This document shows, in pieces, positions 32,501-41,753 of a stretch of 64,000 bases of DNA. The stretch comes from Mycocentrospora acerina. Lineage: Eukaryota; Ascomycota; Dothideomycetes; Pleosporales. Positions within the stretch are counted from its first letter, which is position 1; each line of letters begins with the position of its first letter. A program made the position numbers and the translations under genes. The stretch lies in the NCBI GenBank assembly GCA_022701365.1, contig JAKUHH010000028.1:186001-250000 (forward strand). The letters run 5' to 3'. Below the pieces are notes generated by a model. That model was not told where the DNA came from, did no database searches, and worked only from the letters and a program-made list of their open reading frames with translations.

Positions 32501-33551
32501 CTGACGTAAATATGACAACCGCTACATCGGAGGGGCTAACTTCAACCTCATGTTGCTCAATTTTTGCAGGAGCAGACAAGGAAAAATCGGATACAACAAT
32601 GATTTGGGGCGCCAGACTAATTGCTATATCTTTCTGAGCAGACGAGCTAAGAACAATAGTAGCCTTAGTTTCCTTACATAGTGTCTGTAGTCGAATTACG
32701 GGGTGAGAAACATCCATGAGCATAAAAGAACAGCCACTCTTCAGGACACCTAACATCGCTACCACGGTCCAGAGTGTTTTTTCAAAGCAAAGAGGGATGG
32801 AATCCCCTTGACGGGCTCCAGCCTCAAGGAGTAGTGAGCATGTCCGTGAGGACAGGGTGTCAAGCTCCTGGTATGTAAGCCCGCCATCCCAAGACTCCAC
32901 AGCTTGTGATTCTGGGCTCTCAAGCACTCTCTTTCTGAAAGTCTCATGAACTGTAGATGCTATAGTTGAAGGAGATTGTTGGTTCCATTGCTGCAGGTCT
33001 CGTTGATCCAGGTCACAGATCAGGTCGAGGTCCCGTAGCGTCTGTCCGCAATTCGTTGTAGCCAGCAATTGTCTGGTAACGTGTACCAGTTGACTGAGAA
33101 ATCTTGAATTGGCGGAAGAGCTCTCTCCGCTGATCTCCAGATCCAACGAACGTGATGTTTGTGACTCTATTACTGTGCAGAGGATCTGACGTGGAATAGC
33201 AGAGCTTTGTGAATTGGAAGCCCCCTTATTAGAAGTTTTCCAGTTCTCGAAGCTGTCTGTACGCAACCAGAAAGTCTGCAATGTGGCGGGAAATACCGTA
33301 CTCTGTTGATAGGACTTCTTAATGCTCTCAAGAAAGTTGTGTGTACTGCAATCTTGATCGATTGTAATGCTGGCATCCCATAGTTGCTCAGACGTACTGG
33401 TGCATAAATGAAATGGAGATGTTATTGTAGGCAGATAGATAGAAAGGAGGAGTCCCAAACTGGCAGAAATTGTGACTTCTGGTGCCCATCCATTGATATC
33501 AAGTTCGATCATTTGCCTGATGTTGATTTCGACATTTGAAAGGTTCTCCAT
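26547..33551 (-). CDS. Nonribosomal peptide synthetase 1, bimodular, terminal C domain
   Basis: A single-exon 2334-aa NRPS starting at the ATG at 33549-33551. Domain order: C-terminal remnant of a condensation domain (1-190), A1 (about 200-710; FTSGTTGTPKG at 348, YGPAEST, YRTGDLVRY, PTGKLDRRK), T1 (LGGDS, Ser765), full C (HHAVFDG at 968-974), A2 (about 1270-1790; TSGTTGTPK, NGYGPSECS, YKTGDLVRY, SNGKVDRR), T2 (LGGSS near 1836) and a terminal C with AHVLFDGW near 2040. In that last motif the first His of HHxxxDG is Ala but the catalytic second His is kept. My hand-aligned ten-residue pocket codes are D-A-G-T-I-G-V-V-A-K for A1 and D-P-E-S-L-S-G-V-K-K for A2; I assign no substrate. There is no TE or R domain, so release by the terminal C (macrocyclisation, as in other fungal NRPSs) or transfer to another protein is likely. 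Confidence 0.95.
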   Translation of the reverse strand: MENLSNVEINIRQMIELDINGWAPEVTISASLGLLLSIYLPTITSPFHLCTSTSEQLWDASITIDQDCSTHNFLESIKKSYQQSTVFPATLQTFWLRTDSFENWKTSNKGASNSQSSAIPRQILCTVIESQTSRSLDLEISGESSSANSRFLSQLVHVTRQLLATTNCGQTLRDLDLICDLDQRDLQQWNQQSPSTIASTVHETFRKRVLESPESQAVESWDGGLTYQELDTLSSRTCSLLLEAGARQGDSIPLCFEKTLWTVVAMLGVLKSGCSFMLMDVSHPVIRLQTLCKETKATIVLSSSAQKDIAISLAPQIIVVSDFSLSAPAKIEQHEVEVSPSDVAVVIFTSGTTGTPKGIKIEHQSICSSLLALASLSGISKQTRYFQFSSYAFDAAFGEILMTLMHGGCVCVPSDADRLNNLAESIRSFNADVVLLTPTVVRLLSPSDVSCLKTLISGGEKVTQDIVGLWADKLDLIVVYGPAESTVACICKKMLPTNDDAVRIGFPVNSRAWVSRLDDPNQLAPIGAIGELVAEGPGIAQGYINNELGNLELFLQSPPWVKKWESSVASIGRSYRTGDLVRYADDGELIFIGRRDRQVKLRGQRIELEDIEIKLKQHLQLPEANILLEVLDVHGTASLVAFLYHPSIHNTLRQDLDGDTTIMTKEMELEIKGLHVRISEVLPAYMWPVAWIPLKEVPLGPTGKLDRRKLLSLGEEFYSKFQKVDKEDKDLSSAESGLAQMWRQILPSAQSLTPDTNFFQLGGDSLQCMKLVAMANQEGFHLTMEKLFKNPTLSGMTTAMQEFAADVNTDELQLGVISASNLVTQDDPSEFWSLLEEYGIDYEEVSSVFPCTSLQAGLFSLSLVLPSLYSSQFVFNFSAAVDIKRFKAAWKSATNSFPILRTAIVPSSSSLVQVVLGYHAEWTEVRQDLASFLAAGKAVSFQPGQPLSRHFHVQDPSSGQSHFVWTLHHAVFDGWSLGSVLDHIRHSYYSHTEALKPTGSFQEFVQFCDDMNQDECTSFWKEQLKNAPTPSFPNFPKAGHLAADRSCLQHTMAAPTVTTTTTTVLARASWALLLSEYEGSDDVTFGNSLHGRNSLPPKLQDVVGPTITTLPIRVRINLAQPVLGFLEGIQEQFSAMIPYEQFGLSRILGINQDVKNAASFRTLLIVQVADTKCLEEQGIRLDEVERSLHEYPLVLTLMPGMSQIEIVATFDSDVISPPQVKRILEQFEQTFHELSTVPRETKVGELDLTSKADKSTMFGWNARHHKAYEVCVHELIRERVRHSRTSPAIYSRDGTIDYATLDRLSDGLAGEMVRYVIKPGNTVGVLFEKSQWAIVSILAVIKTGAAFAPLSPTYPRARLEGITSDAGINVVLCSPLQEENFVSPPWRTIVVSDDTAYCFKPAAQVHGKFATPDNLLYILSTSGTTGTPKIFGVQHKSFATGAMARAPLLKRGPDSRVLQFAPYAFDPSVEDILTTLMFGGCICVPSDEDIMGDISAFMKTARVNFANITPSVAYTLKQDELPDFKILLLSGEAPDQILVDKWDGIVQLMNGYGPSECSVKCAINCNLSRNDPRNIGHSAGTSLWVVRPENHNFLTPLGAVGELIIESPHLATGYMNCPEANAEKFILSPPWLRDLREGQITRMYKTGDLVRYMEDGSILYIGRGDMQLKLHEQRLEGEEVRQRIQESLFDTQLQVIVDIARFEGQDSDILVAYLAQKGEYRGGEMDIDHILQQHLTGMKEHIIRHISTALPKYMIPSVFLAVTNIPVTSNGKVDRRTLRTYVARQRLGPHLLLSGEDEVQPPASKTEKLLHSLWQKLLGLNYEQFGANSNFFELGGSSLAAIKLASAARDLGHNLSAQMIFKNPVLSSIAAQIVPLKEKRTSGPTRFGLLRKIDRSVHQLRKSLVTHNIEEQEVEDAYPLTRQQQRYMEGEMISPRGTTHRHVMQLPGNIDLFRLETALRRVVQANALLRTRIISVSSHFVQVVLKKDFSCRHVEALPSLVSKDRKVSWGIGQPLSRFSIVDGGNSRDRWLVWSSAHVLFDGWCRKLLLEDIDYAYHHNDIPPERPQYNRFIEYIYELENDEASSALARELQDTRFWNYFTLDGTKVPGTTHTLSLSIDFPATLPAELSYATVMLTAWAIVAAHVEEHDHFLFNILLGGRDAEFTGIDRLMGPVSTTAPLATSINRDSTFRKNVEFVQKRIDEAGNVQHLVRLGDKLHRLLASAPVVVVHPADDYEEAATKHIGLFRSRVEAVQRLVDAMFMNFCLRPGNSGVDLIMTIDSSFFPEDKAGRYLGFLEQIFMRVFSPGCLDRTIREMDLSSSTPTSSVLIDTEIV

Positions 33552-35024
33552 GATTTCGATTGATATTGTTAACTTGACGGTCGGTAATAGCGTTGGTTAT
33601 CAGTTAAAGTTGAAAACTTGTAAAGTCCTATGTGCAACCTTAAATTAGGTGCACTATGTCTTGTATAAATATTGCGTGAAGTACTCAAGTTTGGGTAGAG
33701 AAAAGGTGTTAATGCAAGAATATACGAATACAAGCCTTGATAATATATCAAATGTTGAGATTCCTTGGATCTCTTCTAATTTGATACCATGCCACAAATG
33801 GGAGCACACTGCAGTAATGCGGCAATAGTCAAGTTCAATGGCGCCCATACAATTCCGTGCTTACGCAAGATGAATCTCACTCTTATCGACCCACTGTAAG
33901 CTCGGCAATTCCTTGTCGTTTACTCTATCCGTGCGCGTGATACTACTACCGTAAACCCGGGATAGGGAAGCCTGCTAGGTAGGTTCGCTTGAAGCTTAGG
34001 CGTTCCCAGCCAACACGACCAGAGCAGAAGCTTCTGCGCCTATTTTTCTCTTTACAAAACGTTTTTTAATACATCTGATCAGTTCACAATTACCGATCAA
34101 ATCTCACTCGTAAGCCCTTTGAGTACGTGCTCGTAGTATCTCTTAACATTGCACCTTTTTCACTCGTAAAACTGTCAGAGAATAAATAATTTCAACCACC
34201 ACAGCGCTAAAACAACTTTCGGTCGCATTTTTCATTACATAAAGATCTCCTCTATAATTCTGGTTTGAATCATGTTCATCAGCACATTACTCGAAGGGTC
34301 TATGCCGTAAAATATTTCCAAAATCATCTGTAATAACCACTATGAACAGAACAGTAGAACTAGGAGACCATATTTGAAAATTTATATCTATCCTAGCCAT
34401 TGTAATGATAAACTATGAAATAAATTCAATAATCTTTTGAAGTCTTTAAACACTCGAATGTTTTTCAAAACAATGTGGAAAAAATGAAAAGGATGCTTGC
34501 ATAAAAAACACGTTTAGTAAACTTAGAGTAGTTTAGACTCAGTCTGACATAATGCTTCAAGCTTTGCTACTATAAACAAGTGCATTATGTGAATGCGTAC
34601 TTCACACGCACGGACACGGTTGCCGCCCCGTTGCCGCCCTGATGCCGCGCGCCAGCCTTGCAAAGCAAGGAGAGGGATGAAGTACTTTGGCCGTTATCTT
34701 AGCCGCAAGTGCAGTGTTAGTAACGATTGTGGTACTAGTGGGGGCATTTGGCTAGCAGCAGCTGATTAACAACTTTAAAAAAACAGTTGTAGTGGTAGTT
34801 GCAGTACTAGGAGTGATTAAGGTGGAGGATACGGTTTTTTGATTGTCAATTCTTTTGGCTATAGTAGTAATTCAAATAGTAGTCAAACTAGCCGTCGAAA
34901 CCACTCCTATTTCCTCTGCTGGAATCTTTTCTCCTCACACCCTGGGTTGTCAAATTGACATATTTTCTGACAATTCTGCGAGACACTTCCGTCTTTACGC
35001 TAGATTGAGGAGCATTCACCCAAA
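33552..35024. other. Divergent intergenic region of NRPS1 and the GNAT gene
   Basis: Mostly AT-rich. An island at 34619-34650 carries three closely spaced CCGC-type repeats (TTGCCGCCCCGTTGCCGCCC, then GATGCCGCGC), unlike its AT-rich surroundings. These resemble the CCGCCC core of the motifs between NRPS2 and the monooxygenase, so this is a candidate regulator-binding site. No gene is supported here. Confidence 0.4.
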
Positions 35025-35753
35025 ATGTCGATCACTGTACTCGTCCAACCAGTCGATAATCCATATGACTTCACCCAAGTTTATCACTGCATAAGCGAAG
35101 CCTTTGGCCGCCAAATCAAAGACTCGATCTGGATAGCCATGAATTCGAACTGGAACTCCCCCGAAGGCCAGAGAGAAGGCGCCTCCAAGCTCTTTGAGCG
35201 CTGGCAATCCGTAACCAAAAATAAAGATGGTCACCCTAATACCGTCATCTTGAAGGCAACTTTGCCGGATCCCCAAGATGGTTTCAAGCCCAAAATCGTC
35301 GGCGCAGCCATCTGGACTCAAACCTCTTTCGTGGATGGGTACGGCGACCCGCCAACGGACAGTCCTGCTGACCTCACGGCTTTGACTCCTACTGAGAGGC
35401 GCTTCGCGAGCCAGATGTATCGCTCGCTGTGGAAACGCCGTGTCTCCCTCGCTCGGGAAAAAGCGAGATTGGACTTGCCGGCTATGTTTACACTCGATAC
35501 ATGTGCTGTCGACCCGGCTTTCCAGCGAAGAGGTGTTGCGGGAAAGCTGGTGGCATGGGGCCTTGATGAGGCGAAGCGGAGAGGAGGGCTAGAGTGCACG
35601 ACTGAGGCGTCGCCTATGGGGAGGCCCGTGTACAAGAGGCTTGGATTTGGAGCAGAGGGTGCGGGAAAGGATCTTGTGTACGAGGTGGATGAAGAATTCG
35701 AGAATCGCGATAAGCCGGAGATTTTGTTTATGCGTACTTGGGATAGCCAGTGA
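35025..35753 (+). CDS. GNAT-family N-acetyltransferase
   Basis: An intact 242-aa single-exon protein. The acetyl-CoA binding motif is clear: LDTCAVDPAFQRRGVAGKLV (about 157-176), with QRRGVAG forming the pyrophosphate loop. It is followed by AKRRGGLECTTEASPMGRPVY and the KRLGF ending typical of fungal GNATs. Such enzymes move an acetyl group from acetyl-CoA to an amine. It lies divergently from NRPS1 and between the two NRPS genes, so it could acetylate an amino group in the peptide pathway. Many GNATs of this type are detoxification enzymes, so that link is only positional. Confidence 0.88.
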   Translation: MSITVLVQPVDNPYDFTQVYHCISEAFGRQIKDSIWIAMNSNWNSPEGQREGASKLFERWQSVTKNKDGHPNTVILKATLPDPQDGFKPKIVGAAIWTQTSFVDGYGDPPTDSPADLTALTPTERRFASQMYRSLWKRRVSLAREKARLDLPAMFTLDTCAVDPAFQRRGVAGKLVAWGLDEAKRRGGLECTTEASPMGRPVYKRLGFGAEGAGKDLVYEVDEEFENRDKPEILFMRTWDSQ

Positions 35754-37042
35754 CAGTCGCAGTGATATTGTTGAGCTGTATAGACATGTAAACCTATCAC
35801 ATAAAGTGTTGAAATCAACTGATTTGCATTACAATGTGTGCAACTATACAAACTGCTGAACACTTTAAGGCAGTCGAACAGGAAAAATTACTTGAATTGT
35901 CCAAACAGTTCGATCGTTAATATGACTCTGACACAACCCTAAATGATATGTAATGGTATTGCGGTAATATGGCGCTTGATTGACCCTGAGTCAGTGTTTG
36001 GGAGGTATTCTGGGTTGAAAGCAACTGATGGATCAGCTTACAAACACTGCAGCTTGTAAGGAGGCTAAATAGGGTAAAAGGCCACCAACCTAGCACAAGC
36101 TGGATAATGTTTAGCAAAGTTTACTTTTTTCTCTGAGCGCTTGATAAAATGGAAATGACTGGGTATGTAAATAGGGGAGTTTGACCCAAGCGAAAACGAC
36201 GTGGTTCTCTCCAAGCCCGCCCTTGTTGTCAAGCAAAGAGACAATAACTACGGTTTAAACAAGCTCTGAGATTTACACATGCGTAACTAGGTGCAAACTG
36301 CAGAGAACGATGGGAATTCCCGTCGTCCGTGCTCCATCGTTAATACACCCAGCAAAAGCCGCGCTGTTCTCAGCCTCACATCCGCGAATGCTGAGTCAGG
36401 TTAAGCACTGGGAAACAACGCTAAGCTTTCCGGCGGCAACGCTAAACTCCTTAGGGACAACTGTAGGCACGATTCCACAAACAAACACGGGGCTCCGTCC
36501 CGCGACAGCGCTACTGTAGGTTCCGCCTGGCTTCGATGAGGCACCTTCTTTTTCCATGTCGTTTACCGTGTTTCAGGCGTCTTATTCTTTGTCATCTCTA
36601 CCTCATAGGGTCTGACGTGTTTACACCAAGAGGATTTGCTATGCTAGTTTGAACGGCGCCATCTTAAGGCAATATCATCGCGTGATGCAAGGGTCTGATG
36701 AGTTGTACTTAGATAGATCTGACTGTTGGGTGCAATAGATCAAATTTATGTTGGGCTGCACAAATGCTTGTTCTTGGTTAATTTGCCGAATCGTCTGTGA
36801 GGGCCCCTGTCTTAATGTACTGCATGGAAAATTCCCTGCAGGGGCCGCTATTCGCCTTCAACAAGGATTCATGGTCCTCTACCTAGTAGAACTAATCACC
36901 AGAAGGGCGCATGGTCACATCTGCCAAGGCTGGACCTTTATGGAGTCCAAGGAAACTGCTTCTTTAGCGTGTACATTCTCGCCTCTCTGTTTTCTAGCCT
37001 TTCCAACACTGCTGTGTTTACGATTGTTTTCTCACACCGAAT
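35754..37042. other. Intergenic between GNAT and transporter
   Basis: No gene is supported. An ATG at 36941 (MESKETASLA...) may be the first exon of the transporter, but no intron with the right phase to join it was found. Confidence 0.35.
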
Positions 37043-39010
37043 TTGATTAAGTGCTTTTTACGAAATACTGACACCACAAACTTGTCTTTCCTCAAAATTG
37101 TGTCTGAAAAAAAAGAACCAGATTCCCCACCTATAGAGTCTGTGAACTCGAGCGAGGAAGAGCTACCAACCGTTAGAGGCAAGGTCCCGCACAAAGTATG
37201 GCTCGTCCAAGGCCTGTATTTTTTGGAGAGAGCAGCTTTCTACGGTCTCAGCCAGCCCCTCCGTGTGTCTCCCTATGTATAACCTCCATATATCACATTG
37301 GTTAACAAAACTCCCACATAGAACTACCTCCAGCTTTCTCCGAATGACCCTCTTCGCCCAGGAGCTCTTGGCCTAGGGCAGGCAAGAGCAGCGATGATCA
37401 TGTATATCTGGTTCGTATACAGCTATAGCACACCTATGGTAGGGGGGCTATTGGCAGATTGTTGGCTCGGCCGTCGCAAAACGATCCGAGTCGGATTTTT
37501 GTAGGTTGTTCATCAACGATCTGGTTCAGCTTGTAGAAAGCTAATGATTCAGAATCTACATGTTAGGACTCAGTATCGTCACTACTACAGCTTTCACACA
37601 GCGCATTTACGGCACCGGCGGCCTTCCCGGCTTCATAGTTGGCATGCTTCTCGTTGGCGCTGGCACAGGAACTGTGAAACCCAATATTACAGTGTTCTTG
37701 AGTAAAAATTATGAGCTGCGTAAATTGATATTCATAGGTGCTAACTGTCAATAGTTGACCAGTTCCCTGAAGAGGAACCCAAAGTCGTGACTTTGAAAAA
37801 CGGGAAGTCAGCGATGGTGAGCCGTGAACTCACGATTCGATTCATATGGAACGTCAATTACTGGTACGTCAACTCTCGAGCTTACTGCAGCAGAAAATTT
37901 GCTAATAAATAATTAAAAAGGATGATCAACGTTGGAGGTTTGTGTGGCATTATAACAACCAACATAGAGAGATATGCCTATGCAGGCTTTGGGTTCGCTT
38001 TTCTTATTTGCCTTTGCCTAATTACTACATCTGCAGTAATCTTTCAATTCAGATACTCAAAATTCAGTGAGTGATCTGTTGCACTCGGGAAATCATCGTG
38101 CGGTCACCACTAACCAATTTTTAGATACGGCACCACCGTCTGGAAACGCCATCGCAAATTTGTTTGGCGCATTGCGTCGCCGCAGAAACCTAGCCCATTC
38201 CAGGCAGGATCAGACAGAAGTCGCCATACAATCGACTGCCCAAGACGACGGTTCTGCAACTCAAAGTAAAGATGAAGCCATAATAGCTGATGCTAAGTCC
38301 GCCATTCGAGCTTGTTTGGTTTTGTAAGATACTTCTCACGTAAACTCTGCATATGAGGAACAACAACTTATATCAAGCAGTCTTCCTTTCCCAGCCCTGA
38401 TGCTCTCCATCAATCTCATGGATAGTACCCTCATAGCGCAAGCAGGTACTATGCAGACTCACGGCCTCCCGAACGACATCATGTATAATCTGAATCCGAT
38501 CTCAGTCATGGTCTTCTTGCCATTTTTCCAAAGCCTGCTTTATCCCATACTGGCCGAAAAGAAAATCAACTTCTCGGCCGAGCACCGCATCGGCGTGGGT
38601 CTTTTCTGTGCTACGCTTGCGATTGCATACACCACAGGGATTCAACACCTCATATATGTGACTGGTCCATATTTCAGCCATCCGCTGAAGTGCCTTGCTG
38701 GTAACATACCAAACGATGTCTCTATTGGACTTCAAACACCAACCTACGTATTTCTCGCGTGGGCAGAGATCCTTGCGATCGTTTCAGGTACCGAACTTGC
38801 CTATTCGCGGGCCCAGCAAGCATGAAGTCGATTGTTCAGGCTCTTTTCAGTCTTTTTAGTGCTTTGGGCTCGTTGTTCGGTGTCGGTGTGTCGTTTGCCG
38901 CCTATGATCCCAACATGGTTATTGTATATGGATCAATTACCGGGCTGCTATTCTTTGCCACCTTTGTGTTCGAATTTGCCTATTTATTCGGAGGCAAAAG
39001 ATCCAGCTGA
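37043..39010 (+). CDS. POT/PTR2 proton-dependent peptide transporter, frameshifted
   Basis: A seven-exon model with boundaries 37264/37322, 37500/37553, 37701/37755, 37863/37921, 38066/38125 and 38323/38381. All introns show GT-AG, most show GCTAAC or CTAAC branch points, and all keep the frame. The protein has the PTR2 hallmarks: VWLVQGLYFLERAAFYGLSQ, the NYLQL start of helix 2, YSTPMVGGLLADCWLGRRKT (the PTR2 signature), GTGTVKPNI, and the late HGLPNDIMYNLNPISVMVFL. At about 38812-38818 the frame breaks at GGGCCC: AYSRA... is followed one base off by SMKSIVQALFSLFSALGS and ends at 39010. The N-terminal start is unresolved; no ATG is in frame near 37043. It imports di/tripeptides in its family and may export or recapture cluster product here. 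Either a recent inactivating indel or an assembly error is possible. Confidence 0.85.
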
Positions 39011-39491
39011 ACGGGAAGGTTTGTGATCCCAAGAACATATCGAAAATTTCCTGGTAGCATTACAAGAGTGAGAATTATTATCGCGGTCTAACTGCACATC
39101 AACGGTGGCAATGTTTTGGTAGAATTAGAGTAAAAGATTTTGGGAAACTGTAAATGCAGGTAGAAAGACAATAGAAACGGCTAATCACTATTGTATTATT
39201 GTTTTTAGTTATCAGATGATCTGCTTTTGTGTTTGGTATGCTCTGTAATGTGCTCTTATATGCCAGCCTTCGGACAGTTCCTTGCCCACCACTACATTCT
39301 GTTCCTATGGCCTTGTGAGACTTGAGGTTACAGGCATTTCTTGAAGTTCTGAATTATGCGAGAACTAGCTGTCACACCATCTTCTCGAACCCACAGGTCT
39401 ATATCTAATACAGCTTCGTTCCACCATTGATAACATATTTATCATGCACCAGATCTGGCAACTAAATGTAACTTTAATTTATTCTACTTAA

Positions 39492-40445
39492 TTAAGAAGT
39501 TGCTGGTAGGTTATTTAGGACCCATTTCACCCCATCGACAACAATTTCTGGCTGTGTCATCTGGACAAAGTGTCCGCTCTCAGTAGCAAAGACAAGTTCG
39601 CTTTTCGTAGAGAGTTTCAAGAACTCCTTCATGAGACCCTCATTCTTCGCATCGATCGTCTTGATCAACTCCCTCACATAGCTTCTCTGCTCCTCGGTCC
39701 CGTTTCCTTTAGCAACACCCACCTCGTACAACCCACTCCAATCCCTACTTCTTGTGCCTCCAATCACATAAACCGGTTTGTCTGCAAGAAGTGGCTGCTT
39801 CTTACTCAGCTCCTTCTTCCGCAGTATCTCAAAACTCGGCATATAGTTCTCGAACTCCTCCTTGCGCTCAATGAGCTTGAATTTTTTGGTTGTTTCCGCC
39901 ACCCTGAAAGCGTCCCACTCCTCCTGTGTCAGCTTGTGATTCGCCTCCACGCCCCAGGCAGAGTATGGTTCAACGCCTGCGGCAACAGTCCATAGAATTG
40001 GATCATTTACGTCCATCACCAATGGCGCTGTCTCGTGGTTGGCATCGACAAGCACCAGACCGGCGATTTGATCAGTTCCCTTTAGGGCGATGTATTCGTG
40101 CGTGAGCACGCCGGCCCAAGAGTGCCCCACAAGAATCAGAGGATTTGGGATGGGCGCTTTTTCAATCAGAAGAGAAAGTTCCAGGACAACGTTCTCGGCA
40201 GAGGGATTGATCGGCGAGGACTCCGAATTGTTATAGCCGGAACGATCATAAGTGTAGCTTCGCAGAGAGGGACCCAGCAGTCGCGTCACCGCTTGCCAGT
40301 TGAGGGCATCGCTTGCAACACCCGAGATAAATAGTATGACAGGTTCTTTGGAGCTGTTGGGCTCTGGACCGTGAGTGTAGAGAGCCAAAGAGTGAGTGCC
40401 AATGTTGACGAGGCGACCGTTAGAAGGGAGAGTAGAAGAAGCCAT
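39492..40445 (-). CDS. Alpha/beta hydrolase
   Basis: A 317-aa single-exon protein starting at the ATG at 40443-40445. The nucleophile elbow GHSWAG (Ser109) follows a VILFISGVASDALNW oxyanion-type segment. An acidic residue sits in LVLVDANHE, and the general-base His is at about 292 (ATESGHFVQM). No signal peptide is seen, so it is probably cytosolic. It lies between the transporter and NRPS2. Such hydrolases in NRPS clusters act as stand-alone thioesterases, esterases or editing enzymes. Neither NRPS has its own thioesterase, so this protein could release or proofread intermediates. That role is inferred from context alone. Confidence 0.88.
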   Translation of the reverse strand: MASSTLPSNGRLVNIGTHSLALYTHGPEPNSSKEPVILFISGVASDALNWQAVTRLLGPSLRSYTYDRSGYNNSESSPINPSAENVVLELSLLIEKAPIPNPLILVGHSWAGVLTHEYIALKGTDQIAGLVLVDANHETAPLVMDVNDPILWTVAAGVEPYSAWGVEANHKLTQEEWDAFRVAETTKKFKLIERKEEFENYMPSFEILRKKELSKKQPLLADKPVYVIGGTRSRDWSGLYEVGVAKGNGTEEQRSYVRELIKTIDAKNEGLMKEFLKLSTKSELVFATESGHFVQMTQPEIVVDGVKWVLNNLPATS

Positions 40446-41753
40446 TGTGGAGTGATGGTTGTAGGAATTCTCAAAGTTTCTTTACTTTCAATGGGTAGTT
40501 TAATGATAATCGTGACCATTCACCAGCCGAACTAGTGCAATGTATCGCGGTACGAATTAGCACAGTGATGGAGGGGTAAGATTGATAGAGGGGCAGAGAG
40601 TTTCGTCTCTGAGAGGAGGCGCCCAAGAGGATCACCAGTTGGCGCTTCGTCTAGGCACACCCTTAGCGTTGCCGCCAGGCCCACAGGCCCCTTGTACGAC
40701 CCTGAAGGCCTATTGGGTCGTGCCTGGACTCTTGTCTGGACTCTTACCTGGCCCGGCACTCGATACACCGTAGTCCCGCATTCGTGATTTCGTGTGAAGT
40801 TTGCGTTACCTGCCGTGATACCACTCTCGACGAACAACTTTTGATTTGCGCCTTGTCTTACATACCACGTCCCGTGTCTGTGCACTCAGCGCCCGGATTC
40901 AATCAAAGCCCCGACTACACTGAACAAACTTCAAATTTTCAAAGTTACACCAAAACAAGTATTACTAAGACCCATATTAAAGCCCTGTTGTTGCAATAGC
41001 CTGAAGAATTAACCTTATACATGGAGAATGGCGAAAAAGTTTAGTGTCAACTCACAAATACCAGCAGACATGTGTATATTTGATAATTCGTAGCCTTTAA
41101 CAGATGCACTTGGCAGACTACTTCATTACTACTGAATGGACCATGAGCTTGTAAAACACACATATAGGCTTACGACCCAAGACATACCACCTTTACTAGA
41201 GATAATACAAATTTTGCGCTGTGAATAACTGTCACGAAATGCTACAAGCACGTATTCAAGAACCTGCCGAGAAGCGTTCATTGATGCTACATGCTGATCA
41301 GGAAAAAGGGTGCTTCTAGCAGGGGAACCCAAAGTAATACGGCAAGGCAGAGTGCGTGCGTTGTGTGCAGCCAATTAGAGCACACATGTCTCGCTTAGTA
41401 TACTTAGCGACTCTGATTGGCCAGCTTTGAGCTGTTGTGATTAACAATGACATAGTGACATCTTAACTGTGAACTGATCTTCAATCAAGCACAAGTCACA
41501 TCATCATGCTTTTTACACGAAAATGTATCGCAAAAATTGATTGGAACCATCAAATTTCATCTCAATTTCGTCTCAATACAGAGCCATACGATTATGTTTA
41601 TTGTGGGGAATTCCCTAGCTACATATTTTATTAAGATATTTTGAGATTGCTACGGCATCAAGCTGCTGATGAGTTTATATGACTTTATAATAACTAGCGG
41701 TTCATAATATATTCTTATTATGCCATTAAAGTATGTTAGAACATGAGCCTGCA
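40446..41753. other. Intergenic with a GC-rich island
   Basis: Between 40600 and 40780 the sequence turns GC-rich, with short tandem pieces (CTGGACTCTTGTCTGGACTC) and a CGACCC...GGGTCG hairpin. A 117-codon minus-strand frame there is low-complexity and not credible. From 41030 on the sequence is AT-rich. No gene is supported. Confidence 0.4.

Noticed and set aside
40532..40885. 117-codon minus-strand frame in the GC-rich island
   Set aside because: It is low-complexity and repeat-derived, with no domain.
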